A DNA stretch of 6,828 nucleotides from an uncultured Desulfuromonadales bacterium (GCA_947259685.1 CAMYNC010000171.1:1-6828); one strand, 5' to 3'; positions 1-6,638 are shown, numbered from the stretch's first letter. The notes: generated from the letters alone by a model not told the origin. Program-made: numbers and translations.

Positions 1-1
1 T

Positions 2-1135
2 ACACTGAGAAATTGCGACGAAGAGCTAGTCATTTCGACGATGAAAATCCTTGCAGAAGAAATTCAGTCGTTGCACGCCAAGGAAACCTCCGAGGACGGA
101 GGGGATGACTTTGTCAGCCCTTCGCAAAAGGCCGAACTCCACGACAAGCTCGGTATTGATCTTTCCGCCGATGATGTGAAGGGTAATCTTGAGCGGATGA
201 TGGAGGTTCTCATCAACGCCCATCAATTCTGCAAAGAAAGTAACAAAGGCGAACTGAGTTCGGTTGCCACTCTGGTTGATCAGATTATTGCAGGTATTAA
301 AAAGTTCGTTTTGTACAAGTGCACTACAGGCCCCTTTTCCAATGGCGATGAAAGCGTCGTCGAGCAATATCGGCGATTTTACCAGTCTCTGGCGACGCGT
401 TCGCGCGGTCTCGCACCGCCTTGGGTGTTCACGACCAATTACGATCTTTTCAATGAACTTGCCATGGATCGTTCAGGCATTCCTTACTCTAATGGCTTCT
501 CAGGAACTGTAGAGCGCAGGTTCAACCCGGCTACCTACAGACTAGCACTGGCAGAGCAGTTGGACATCACCTCACGACGTTGGGCTGCCGTCGATGGATT
601 TGTACACTTCTGCAAGTTGCACGGCTCCGTCAATTGGACTGAAGAGGAAAAAGGTCTCTTCCCCATCCGAGAATCGCATATACCGCTTGATCCATCCACA
701 GATCGAGTCATGATTTACCCGACCCCGTCAAAACAGACGGCGAGCTTTGGTTCACCGTACTCTGATATGTTCCGCGAATTCCAGAGGCAGGTTGTTCAGG
801 ATCAGAGTGTCCTGGTCGTCATGGGATTCAGCTTTGGAGACGAGCACGTCAACAACATCATTTTTCAAGGGCTTACTTTGCCCAGTTTCAATCTTATAGC
901 CTTCATTGACCCTGAGACGAACGACATTACGCGTGAGCTTGCAGCACTTGGCGATCCCCGCATTTGGTTCGTTTGGGGCGATGGCAAGGATGCTGGCCAG
1001 AAAGCCCATTACTTCGACGGCATCGTCAATCATCTTATGCCCACCAGTGCAGATCAAAAGATCGACAAGACCATAGAAAAGGCATTGCAGACGCTTCTTT
1101 TCAAGCAGCAGGACAAAGAAAATGGCGAGGGATGA
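2..1135 (+). CDS. SIR2-family NADase-like defence protein (5' partial)
   Basis: Probable NAD+-consuming effector of a SIR2-HerA anti-phage pair. The frame is open to the left edge without a stop, and the N-terminal glycine-rich NAD-binding motif (GAGxS type) of SIR2 proteins is absent, so the ATG at 41 is probably internal and the true start lies upstream. Residues below are counted from that ATG. Residues 1-110 are mostly helical and charged. W128-V-F-T-T-N-Y-D135 matches the SIR2 TxNYD motif, with N133 and D135 expected in the active site. K192-L-H-G-S-V-N-W199 holds the likely catalytic His194. G262-F-S-F-G-D-E-H269 is the C-terminal Rossmann motif typical of SIR2-like defence proteins. 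The stop overlaps the next gene by 14 nt, implying translational coupling. SIR2-HerA NAD+ depletion is known for the family; its activity here is inferred. I am confident of the fold and less certain of the exact system subtype. Confidence 0.88.
   Translation, partial: TLRNCDEELVISTMKILAEEIQSLHAKETSEDGGDDFVSPSQKAELHDKLGIDLSADDVKGNLERMMEVLINAHQFCKESNKGELSSVATLVDQIIAGIKKFVLYKCTTGPFSNGDESVVEQYRRFYQSLATRSRGLAPPWVFTTNYDLFNELAMDRSGIPYSNGFSGTVERRFNPATYRLALAEQLDITSRRWAAVDGFVHFCKLHGSVNWTEEEKGLFPIRESHIPLDPSTDRVMIYPTPSKQTASFGSPYSDMFREFQRQVVQDQSVLVVMGFSFGDEHVNNIIFQGLTLPSFNLIAFIDPETNDITRELAALGDPRIWFVWGDGKDAGQKAHYFDGIVNHLMPTSADQKIDKTIEKALQTLLFKQQDKENGEG
1110..1113 (+). promoter_or_regulatory. Ribosome binding site for herA-like gene
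   Basis: AGGA lies 8 nt before the ATG at 1122, inside the end of the SIR2 gene. It supports the overlapping start rather than a later methionine. The next in-frame methionines fall inside the N-terminal beta-barrel domain. Confidence 0.6.
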
Positions 1136-3173
1136 CGCAAGCCGCGCTATAGGAAAGATTGTCAGCGTATCGGCTGACCGTTTAATTGTTGAGCTGCATA
1201 GGGGTAGCGATAACTTCACTGTCGTCGGTTTTGACGATATCCACTATGTCGCGACACTTGGTTCCTATCTAATGGTTCCAATGCAGGCCGAGTATATTGT
1301 TCTTGAAATTGTAGGCCTTCGCGAAAAAGACAGCACATCCTCGGACGCGTCCCAGACTGAAATGGACAAAACCTCTTCCGCCAAGTTTCTTGACGTGGTT
1401 CCTGTAGGCTCGATGCCGATGCAGGGTGGTAGCTTTCGGTTTGGAGTTTCCACATTTCCACCGCTTTACGCGGACACCCTTTATGCCCGCGACGAAGATC
1501 TTGATCGTATCTTCAATGTCGAACAGCCGTCTGAGCTAGAAACGAAAAAAGACGCTGATGGTACTGACCAGCAGGGTATTGTTCCCCATACAATAGAAAT
1601 TGGCACTTCCGCCGTCTTCAAAGGCTATCCCGTCAAGTCGCGGCTCGATGAATTGTTTGGCGGTCATGTAGCCGTGCTTGGGAACACTGGAAGCGGAAAA
1701 TCATGCACTGTTGCATCAATCTTCCAGTCCGTATTTATGAAGCCCGAGGCCTTCGCTGCACTAGGTTCAGCCTTCGTGATTTTCGACGTGAACGGTGAAT
1801 ACCGGCGAGCGCTCGACAATGTGCCTGGCTGGATTAGGTCCTGCTATCTCAAGGCGACAGAGCCGGACATGCTAGTTCCTGACGTTTCCCAGAAAAGGCA
1901 AGGAGCGGAGATCAAGGATAGGTTCAAGCTTCCCCACTGGTTCATGTGTGTCGATGAATGGGCGTTGCTTTTGCGAGCGAGCGAAAAATCGCAAATTCCC
2001 GCGCTCCGCACCGCTCTTGGCTTGACTACGTTATTTCAGGAAACGCCTGCGCAAGAAGCGATCGAAGGCGGCGTCACCGAGGAGAGCCTGAAAACCATCC
2101 GAAATCACGTCCTAGCCAAGATCATTCTTTCGATCTTGCACAACGATGCTAGCACTCCGAGCAAAGCAGACCGTATTCTTGCCCTTCTAAATACATTCTC
2201 AACTGATGAGATATCAAAAAACACTGTCTCACAAGGCCTATACAACGACTTTGGTCAGTTCAAGGACGGGAAGAACTCAAATACATCAAACAACTATGAT
2301 AGTATTCTTGTTCTTCTGGAAGGGCACGTAAAGGACGAACCCGTTCTGCCAAGCTACGGGAACATGCCGTTTTCGTTCGATAGGCTTCAAGCCGCACTTG
2401 ATCTTGCTCTTTTCTATGAGGAAGCGAATGGAAACAAGCAGATTCGAGAATACTGCTCACAGTTGGTTACGCGCCTCAAGTCCGTGATAGATAACCCCGA
2501 TTATGACTTTCTACGTGCTGATGTCGGCGCACTACAAGACCATGACCGTGAACCAACACATTATGTGGATCGCTTGCTCGGGATTGTAGTCGAAGGCGCA
2601 CGCTACAAGAAGGAGCGCCAAATCTGCATAATCGATCTGAATGATGCTTCTGACGAGATTGTCGAACTTGCATCAGCGGTTGTTGCTCGACTGATCTTTG
2701 ATCGCATGCGCCGCGCTGATCCGCGCAATGCCATGCCAGTTCACCTGATTTTGGAGGAGGCGCACCGTTATATTTCTGAGAAGCCAAGTCGGTTTGCAAT
2801 TGATGCAGGCATCACTTTCCAAAGAATCGCGAAAGAAGGAAGGAAATATGGTGCTTTTCTGATTGTAGCTTCCCAAAGACCAAGTGAACTCTCAAAGACT
2901 GTCCTCTCACAATGCAACAATTTTATTATTCACCGCATCCAAAACCCCGACGATCTGTCTCAGATCAGGCAGATGACGCCGTTTATTTCCGAAACGGTGC
3001 TTACGCGCTTGCCATCGTTGCCCAAACAACACGCTTTAATTTTCGGCAACTCGGTGAATATCCCAACAACGTTCCGTGTGCGTGACGCCAATCCGACACC
3101 GTACAGCAACGATACTCAGGTCCGAGATATTTGGTATGTTCCTACGAACCCATACGTTTGCTGGAAACCCTAA
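1122..3173 (+). CDS. herA: HerA/FtsK-type hexameric ATPase (DUF87), SIR2-HerA partner
   Basis: A 683-residue P-loop ATPase of the HerA family, which assembles as hexameric DNA-translocating rings and in defence systems pairs with an effector such as SIR2. Residues ~8-72 (IGKIVSVSADRLIV onward) look like the HAS-barrel domain. Walker A is G187-N-T-G-S-G-K-S194. F221-D-V-N-G-E-Y227 corresponds to the conserved HerA D-x-x-GEY segment. Walker B is L542-I-L-E-E-A-H548 with Glu545/Glu546. E572-G-R-K-Y-G577 and S584-Q-R-P-S-E-L590 are the usual downstream conserved motifs, including the candidate trans-acting arginine. All key residues are present, so the ATPase should be active. Between Walker A and Walker B lies a long, helix-rich insert (~residues 250-500), as expected for bacterial HerA-like proteins. 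The 14-nt overlap with the SIR2 gene indicates one operon and probably stoichiometric production for a shared complex. Confidence 0.92.
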   Translation: MARDDASRAIGKIVSVSADRLIVELHRGSDNFTVVGFDDIHYVATLGSYLMVPMQAEYIVLEIVGLREKDSTSSDASQTEMDKTSSAKFLDVVPVGSMPMQGGSFRFGVSTFPPLYADTLYARDEDLDRIFNVEQPSELETKKDADGTDQQGIVPHTIEIGTSAVFKGYPVKSRLDELFGGHVAVLGNTGSGKSCTVASIFQSVFMKPEAFAALGSAFVIFDVNGEYRRALDNVPGWIRSCYLKATEPDMLVPDVSQKRQGAEIKDRFKLPHWFMCVDEWALLLRASEKSQIPALRTALGLTTLFQETPAQEAIEGGVTEESLKTIRNHVLAKIILSILHNDASTPSKADRILALLNTFSTDEISKNTVSQGLYNDFGQFKDGKNSNTSNNYDSILVLLEGHVKDEPVLPSYGNMPFSFDRLQAALDLALFYEEANGNKQIREYCSQLVTRLKSVIDNPDYDFLRADVGALQDHDREPTHYVDRLLGIVVEGARYKKERQICIIDLNDASDEIVELASAVVARLIFDRMRRADPRNAMPVHLILEEAHRYISEKPSRFAIDAGITFQRIAKEGRKYGAFLIVASQRPSELSKTVLSQCNNFIIHRIQNPDDLSQIRQMTPFISETVLTRLPSLPKQHALIFGNSVNIPTTFRVRDANPTPYSNDTQVRDIWYVPTNPYVCWKP

Positions 3174-3231
3174 AAGCTTAAGCGAATTCTAGGGGTAAAT
3201 GTACTTAATCAGAGGGAGAAAGGTTTTGTTT

Positions 3232-3257
3232 AAGCAGACATTTCTGAGGGTCTGCTT
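3232..3257 (+). promoter_or_regulatory. 8-bp perfect hairpin in leader of HEPN gene
   Basis: AAGCAGAC (3232-3239) and GTCTGCTT (3250-3257) form a perfect 8-bp stem around a 10-nt loop containing GAGG. No U-tract follows, so it is not a standard intrinsic terminator. It could be a protein-binding operator or an mRNA structure between herA and the following gene, or a relic. It ends 41 nt before the preferred start of that gene. Confidence 0.4.
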
Positions 3258-3288
3258 GTGCCCGAATGCAATTAGTTGCTCACGTGAA

Positions 3289-3292
3289 AGGA
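3289..3292 (+). promoter_or_regulatory. Ribosome binding site deciding start of HEPN gene
   Basis: AGGA (within AAAGGA) is 6 nt before the ATG at 3299. The earlier in-frame ATG at 3266 has only GAGGG about 15 nt upstream, within the hairpin. Starting at 3299 also places the first CxxC directly at the N-terminus (M-K-C-H-R-C), as in many zinc-ribbon proteins. Confidence 0.6.
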
Positions 3293-3298
3293 TGCCTA

Positions 3299-4036
3299 AT
3301 GAAATGTCATAGATGTCAACGCCCGATGCATAAGGTAGACCGGCGTAATGAAATGGATGAGTTGAATGAAGATGCTACAGAAGGTCAGATGGCAGATTGT
3401 TCTGCTGCCGAGCTTTCTGGCGATAATGGCGCTTGGAACTTAGGCATCGTTGAATATTTTTGCACTAGATGCAATCTGTATTCTCAGGTCGTAAATGACG
3501 AACTTCCCGATTATTACCCATTAATTAAAGGGTGGCACGAAAAAGCTGCGGAAGGTGATACGTTTTCCCGCTTTGTTTTTCAGTACCTTGCTTTTATAGC
3601 CTATATTAAAAATTGCCTTTATTATGATGTTCAGAGGGATCGTGAGGCGATACAAAGATTAAAGCAAGAAAATATTGTTGCTCATACCTACCTTGAAAAG
3701 GTTGCTAATGAGGAGGATCTTGGACAATTCTGGGTCAAAATTATAAATGAGCTTGAGAGAAAGCCGCTACATAATAGCTCCATTGACCCCGATTACCCGG
3801 AAATCGATAAATGGTGGAATAGCATAGGTGACCAACCAAATAGAGACAGTGGTTTGCCTGAGGGGATAGTTCAGTCGCTAGACGATTGGCCAAACATGGT
3901 TGAATACTGGTACAGCGTTAGAAATAATTTATTTCATGGAGGTAAGAATCCGGATGCAGCGCGTGATGCGTTTCTTGTGGAAAGCGCATTTCAAACGTTA
4001 AGGCCCCTGATGGATATAGAATTAAATAGGCGTTGA
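3299..4036 (+). CDS. Zinc-ribbon/HEPN-motif protein, candidate ribonuclease
   Basis: A 245-residue protein (an alternative ATG at 3266 would add 11 residues). I do not recognise a named family. Visible: C3-x2-C6 and C55-x2-C58, two CxxC pairs 48 residues apart with an acidic, Asp/Glu-rich linker, suggesting a zinc-binding domain with an insertion. An aromatic/helical middle follows (residues ~75-150). The C-terminus has Y-W-Y-S-V-R208-N-N-L-F-H213-G-G-K, which fits the HEPN R-x4-6-H motif, and helices after it, as in HEPN RNases of toxin and defence systems. Metal-dependent folding and RNA cleavage are inferred. It lies 125 nt after herA on the same strand, with a hairpin between, so it may be an operon member or a separately expressed cargo gene. 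Its base composition is visibly more AT-rich than the SIR2/herA genes, suggesting a different origin. It could be a standalone abortive-infection RNase or an accessory factor. Confidence 0.75.
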   Translation: MKCHRCQRPMHKVDRRNEMDELNEDATEGQMADCSAAELSGDNGAWNLGIVEYFCTRCNLYSQVVNDELPDYYPLIKGWHEKAAEGDTFSRFVFQYLAFIAYIKNCLYYDVQRDREAIQRLKQENIVAHTYLEKVANEEDLGQFWVKIINELERKPLHNSSIDPDYPEIDKWWNSIGDQPNRDSGLPEGIVQSLDDWPNMVEYWYSVRNNLFHGGKNPDAARDAFLVESAFQTLRPLMDIELNRR

Positions 4037-4072
4037 TTAAATTCATTCATCCGTATTTCTATGTCCGCTCCT

Positions 4073-4092
4073 GGCCCAGGCTGTGTGAAAAC
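4073..4092 (+). repeat. Left terminal inverted repeat of MITE-like element
   Basis: GGCCCAGGCTGTGTGAAAAC; its reverse complement matches 4230-4249 at 19/20 positions. Confidence 0.8.
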
Positions 4093-4229
4093 TCAAGGCT
4101 GATTTTTCAAGTGGGGAATCCCGAGTTCGTATTGCCGAATATTGATTGCCTTCGCCCATCTTGAAGAACGTATTCGTTTGAGTTTAATGGTGAAGTGGAA
4201 ATATTTTTGTTGTTTGCTCAAATGCAGTG

Positions 4230-4249
4230 GTTTTCACACAGTCTGGGCC
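4230..4249 (-). repeat. Right terminal inverted repeat of MITE-like element
   Basis: GTTTTCACACAGTCTGGGCC; pairs with 4073-4092 with one C-to-T difference. Confidence 0.8.
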
Positions 4250-4377
4250 GACTCCTGCCTATTTCAATGCAAAATCGTTGCGTGGCTTAGATAAGATACC
4301 TTCATTGGGCTGATGATGGCGGAATCAACCGCCGGAATATACACCGACTGGGTTATCTTGGCTGGGTGCATCATAGC
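4250..4377. other. Non-coding stretch with GC hairpin downstream of recombinase gene
   Basis: With the MITE-like element this completes the 341-nt gene-free gap between the HEPN and recombinase genes. The only structure I see is GGCGG (4318-4322) / CCGCC (4329-4333), a 5-bp stem with a 6-nt loop, plus a direct CGGAAT repeat at 4320 and 4333. A weaker outer pairing, AAGATA (4293-4298) with TATCTT (4354-4359), surrounds it. It may end the - strand recombinase transcript, but no U-tract is present on either strand. Confidence 0.35.
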
Positions 4378-5370
4378 TTAAGTACTATCAGGCTGCTTTG
4401 CTTTAGAGAGCAGCACAGCCACAGCATTGTCCTCGAACCGCTGCGCCTCTTCGATATATTCCCACACGGTATTGTCATGAGTCCAACCGCCCTGGCGTTT
4501 AATGGATTCAAACGTGGCACCAGAGCGATGAGCATTGGTTGCCAAGCTGCGGCGCAGACTATGACTGCTCAAATCTGGCACGAAATCCAACCCCGCATTT
4601 TCTGCTGCCGTTTTCAGAATCTGGTTGACGCTGGCTGGGTTCAGCCTCTCCGGCTTGAGTGCACTCCAGCGGGTAATGCCTCGAAAGACTGGCCCTTGAT
4701 CAGTTTCTGATAGCTCTAGCCATTGACGTAATGCAGAAGCCGCACACAAGAGACCTTCACCATATGGAAGAGCCTTGATCTTACCTTCGCCAGTTTGATC
4801 GGTTTTGGATCGCGGAAGCGTGATAATGACTCCTTCCGATTCCCATACCAAGTGGTCGATGTTGAGACCTACCAGCTCGCTTCGACGAAACGCCCCGAAA
4901 AAACCCACCAGTAACAAGGCGCGATCACGCACACTTTTCATGTGCTTCGATTCAGCCAGCCCCACTATCATGCGCTCCAGGTCTTCCAAACGAAACGCCT
5001 TAGCCTTACGCTTGGGTTGGCCGTGTATTCGCTCAATCCCTTTCAGTGTTTTGCGCACCTCGGCACCGTTGGTTGGGTCTGGAAATTTCTGAAAGCGATG
5101 CCATTGCCTTAAGGCAGTCAGCCGTAAGGACAAAGTGCGAGGGTTGAGACGCTCGGCATGCGCCAGCAGATAGCTGATCACCATGGACTCACTGGCAGGT
5201 AACAGCCCACCCCAGCCCTCAAAATGTCGGATGGCCGACTGGTAGGTGCGCCGGGTGTTGTCCGATGTCGCTGCTTCAATGTAGCGCTGCTGCGTAATTT
5301 CCGGTAATGGGGCCGTTTCAATATTACGTAATGCCTGATTTTCCCGAATTTTGACTGTTTTTTCGTCCAT
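4378..5370 (-). CDS. tnpS: Tyrosine recombinase, TnpS-like cointegrate resolvase
   Basis: A 330-residue tyrosine site-specific recombinase. The N-terminal SAM-like core-binding domain covers ~residues 25-115 (S-D-N-T-R-R-T-Y-Q-S-A-I at 36-47) and the catalytic domain ~125-320. Catalytic residues are all visible: R162 in A-F-R162-R-S-E-L, K189 in R-S-K189-T-D, H270-S-L-R273, H298 in G-G-W-T-H (so W296/H298 occupy the usual G-H/W box), and nucleophile Y305 in V-W-E-Y305. The gene is divergent from a KfrA-like coiled-coil gene across a 212-nt AT-rich region. This is the tnpS/tnpT arrangement of Tn4651/Tn5041-type Tn3-superfamily transposons, where TnpS recombines the rst site to resolve cointegrates. 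The ATG at 5370 has GGAG 8 nt upstream and is preferred over the in-frame GTG at 5406 (342 aa). XerC/D-like and integrase families share these motifs, so the TnpS name rests mainly on context. Confidence 0.85.
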   Translation of the reverse strand: MDEKTVKIRENQALRNIETAPLPEITQQRYIEAATSDNTRRTYQSAIRHFEGWGGLLPASESMVISYLLAHAERLNPRTLSLRLTALRQWHRFQKFPDPTNGAEVRKTLKGIERIHGQPKRKAKAFRLEDLERMIVGLAESKHMKSVRDRALLLVGFFGAFRRSELVGLNIDHLVWESEGVIITLPRSKTDQTGEGKIKALPYGEGLLCAASALRQWLELSETDQGPVFRGITRWSALKPERLNPASVNQILKTAAENAGLDFVPDLSSHSLRRSLATNAHRSGATFESIKRQGGWTHDNTVWEYIEEAQRFEDNAVAVLLSKAKQPDST

Positions 5371-5378
5371 TACCGATT

Positions 5379-5382
5379 CTCC
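5379..5382 (-). promoter_or_regulatory. Ribosome binding site for tnpS-like gene
   Basis: Reads GGAG on the - strand, 8 nt before the ATG whose first base is 5370. It supports this start over the upstream GTG at 5406. Confidence 0.55.
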
Positions 5383-5470
5383 ATCAGGGTCACTGTTAAA
5401 CCCCACTTTGTACTATATAGAACAGCGTTTTTTTGAACCTGCATTTTATAACATTCGATAACTTTGCTTA

Positions 5471-5496
5471 TTATAGTAACTTAGTATAACTAAAAT
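5471..5496. repeat. Imperfect inverted repeat, candidate recombinase core
   Basis: TTATAGTAA (5471-5479) and TAACTAAAA (5488-5496) are inverted with 7 of 9 matches around an 8-nt spacer, the general geometry of a tyrosine-recombinase core. A shorter overlapping palindrome, TTAGT-ATA-ACTAA (5481-5493), is perfect in its arms. High AT content makes chance matches more likely. Confidence 0.35.
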
Positions 5497-5509
5497 AAAG
5501 ATCATTGCA

Positions 5510-5539
5510 ATTATGTAATATAATGTTATTTTACATAAT
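5510..5539. repeat. 30-bp quasi-palindrome upstream of tnpT
   Basis: The 9-bp outer arms ATTATGTAA (5510-5518) and TTACATAAT (5531-5539) are a perfect inverted repeat. Extending inward gives two ~14-bp arms with one mismatched pair around a 2-nt centre, 26 of 30 positions symmetric. It can also be read as 11-bp arms around an 8-bp spacer, the format of tyrosine-recombinase core sites. A further half-site-like TACGTAATA (5539-5547) repeats TATGTAATA (5512-5520) in direct orientation. TATAAT (5519-5524) lies inside, so binding here could block a tnpT promoter, although I see no good -35 box at the right spacing. It is either the crossover core or a TnpT operator. Confidence 0.6.
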
Positions 5540-5570
5540 ACGTAATATGCTACTAAATAATCTGAGAGAA

Positions 5571-5576
5571 AAGGAG
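5571..5576 (+). promoter_or_regulatory. Ribosome binding site deciding start of tnpT-like gene
   Basis: AAGGAG lies 6 nt before the ATG at 5583, a near-ideal spacing. The earlier in-frame ATG at 5505 would add 26 residues encoded by the AT-rich repeat region and has no comparable site. Confidence 0.75.
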
Positions 5577-5582
5577 CGGTTC

Positions 5583-6638
5583 ATGGCCCGTACTGGTGTT
5601 ACTTACCACGATGTTGCGAAAACAGCTGATCAGCTCAATCAGCAAGGCAAGGTGCCGACGGTCGATGGCGTACGGGAAGTCCTGGGTACCGGCAGCAAGA
5701 GCACCATTGCGCCACTACTAAAGGAATGGAAGGCCAAACAGGCTGGCGGTTCTGAGGCCCTGCAAGCCGGGTTGCCCAGTGAGCTGCTCGGATCGGTGAA
5801 AGGGCTATATGAAGGGATGCAGCTCCAGGCCGATGAGCGGGTTAAAACGATTCAGCAACAGGCGATCCAAGAAATAAAAGAGTCGAAAAGTGAAGCGCTG
5901 GCGGCACAGAAAGCAAATATTGATTTGCAGTCACAGCTAACTAAGCACCTGGCATCCATTGAGCAGCTGGAACAGGCTAACCAGTCATTACAGACCGATC
6001 TCAGCAAGGAACAACAGGCGCATGCCGCTGTAAAAACTCAGCATGAAGCCTTGCAGCAGCGACTTGAGGATCGAAATCAAGAGATTTCACGCGTGAATAC
6101 TCAGCTAGAGCAAGCCCAACGAAACCTCGATCATTACCGTGACACCACACAAAAACAACGTGATCAAGAGCGTGCAGACTTTGAGCGTCAGCTGATGAGT
6201 ATCGAGCAAACACTAAAGCAGGTGCAGCAGGAAAACCAGTCACTTCGCCATGGCCTGGGGGATGCTGAGAACAAACTGACAAAAACTGAGACTGAACGAG
6301 TTCATCTTCAAGAAGCCAATAAAACATTGACCGATCAGAACGGTCAACAGAACAAGGAAATCCTTCAGGCACAACGGAGTCTCACAGATTTGAACGGGCG
6401 TTTTGAGCTGGCCCAACAAAGTAATCAAGCGTTTGAGCAGAAGTGTAAGGCCATGGAAGAGCAAGTGATGCAGCTGGAAAAGCAAGCCGCCGTGGCTCAG
6501 GATAAAATCCAAGTCTTAACAGTGTCCAATGATAAAACAGAAGGTAGGATTGAGTCACAAAGGGACGAAATCTCAATCCTAAAGCAAGAAAAGGCCATTA
6601 TCGAGGGGCAGTTAAAGCAAATGCAGCGCTCGTTATAG
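5583..6638 (+). CDS. tnpT: TnpT-like KfrA-type DNA-binding coiled-coil protein
   Basis: A 351-residue protein with an N-terminal KfrA-type DNA-binding domain (~residues 5-60; T-Y-H-D-V-A-K-T-A-D at 7-16, then G-T-G-S-K-S-T-I at 35-42 as the likely recognition helix). A very long Gln/Glu/Lys-rich coiled coil runs from ~75 to 350, with no proline-rich breaks or catalytic motifs. In Tn4651-type transposons TnpT is the DNA-binding helper that stimulates TnpS-mediated cointegrate resolution. The divergent position next to a TnpS-like recombinase supports that role. It probably also binds the AT-rich palindrome just upstream and may regulate itself, as KfrA proteins do. KfrA itself is a plasmid partition/transcription factor, so without the neighbouring recombinase a plasmid KfrA would be the alternative. 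The start is set by AAGGAG 6 nt upstream of the ATG. Confidence 0.8.
   Translation: MARTGVTYHDVAKTADQLNQQGKVPTVDGVREVLGTGSKSTIAPLLKEWKAKQAGGSEALQAGLPSELLGSVKGLYEGMQLQADERVKTIQQQAIQEIKESKSEALAAQKANIDLQSQLTKHLASIEQLEQANQSLQTDLSKEQQAHAAVKTQHEALQQRLEDRNQEISRVNTQLEQAQRNLDHYRDTTQKQRDQERADFERQLMSIEQTLKQVQQENQSLRHGLGDAENKLTKTETERVHLQEANKTLTDQNGQQNKEILQAQRSLTDLNGRFELAQQSNQAFEQKCKAMEEQVMQLEKQAAVAQDKIQVLTVSNDKTEGRIESQRDEISILKQEKAIIEGQLKQMQRSL

Larger units (their letters stand above)
4073..4249. mobile_element. ~177-bp MITE-like element with 20-bp inverted repeats
   Basis: The ends are 20-bp inverted repeats at 4073-4092 and 4230-4249, matching at 19 of 20 positions; the single difference would still pair as G-T/U. 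The core is GGCTGTGTGAAAAC-like, reminiscent of termini of several DDE-transposase IS families; I cannot assign the family. The interior has no credible ORF, so it is non-autonomous. Flanking CCGCTCCTG (4065-4073) and CCGACTCCTG (4248-4257) agree except for one inserted base and could be a degenerate ~9-10-bp target duplication. Under that reading the element is nearer 4075-4247. It starts 36 nt after the HEPN gene stop and could fold into a long hairpin in its transcript, possibly ending transcription. Confidence 0.65.
5371..5582. promoter_or_regulatory. Putative rst resolution site / divergent promoter region
   Basis: The 212-nt spacer between the divergent tnpS- and tnpT-like genes is strikingly AT-rich compared with both genes and contains several nested inverted repeats, listed separately. 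In Tn4651-type transposons the recombination site and both promoters lie in this position. By analogy this should be where TnpS crosses over and TnpT binds. The exact crossover point cannot be read from sequence alone. Confidence 0.6.

Noticed and set aside
3266..3298. Earlier in-frame ATG for the HEPN gene
   Set aside because: No properly spaced ribosome site; the ATG at 3299 has AGGA 6 nt upstream and puts CxxC at the N-terminus.
4318..4333. GC hairpin as an intrinsic terminator
   Set aside because: The stem is only 5 bp and no U-tract follows on either strand; kept only as a weak structural note.
4271..4377. Possible integron attC-like structured site
   Set aside because: Nested pairing exists, but the paired RYYYAAC and GTTRRRY core boxes in the right positions are not found.
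4366..4710. 114-codon + strand open frame
   Set aside because: Lies antisense within the recombinase gene, whose catalytic motifs are clearly encoded on the other strand.
5371..5406. GTG start extending the recombinase by 12 residues
   Set aside because: The ATG at 5370 has GGAG at 8-nt spacing; the extra residues do not resemble a recombinase N-terminus.
5505..5582. 26-residue N-terminal extension of the tnpT-like protein
   Set aside because: It is encoded by the AT-rich repeat region and lacks a ribosome site; AAGGAG precedes the ATG at 5583.
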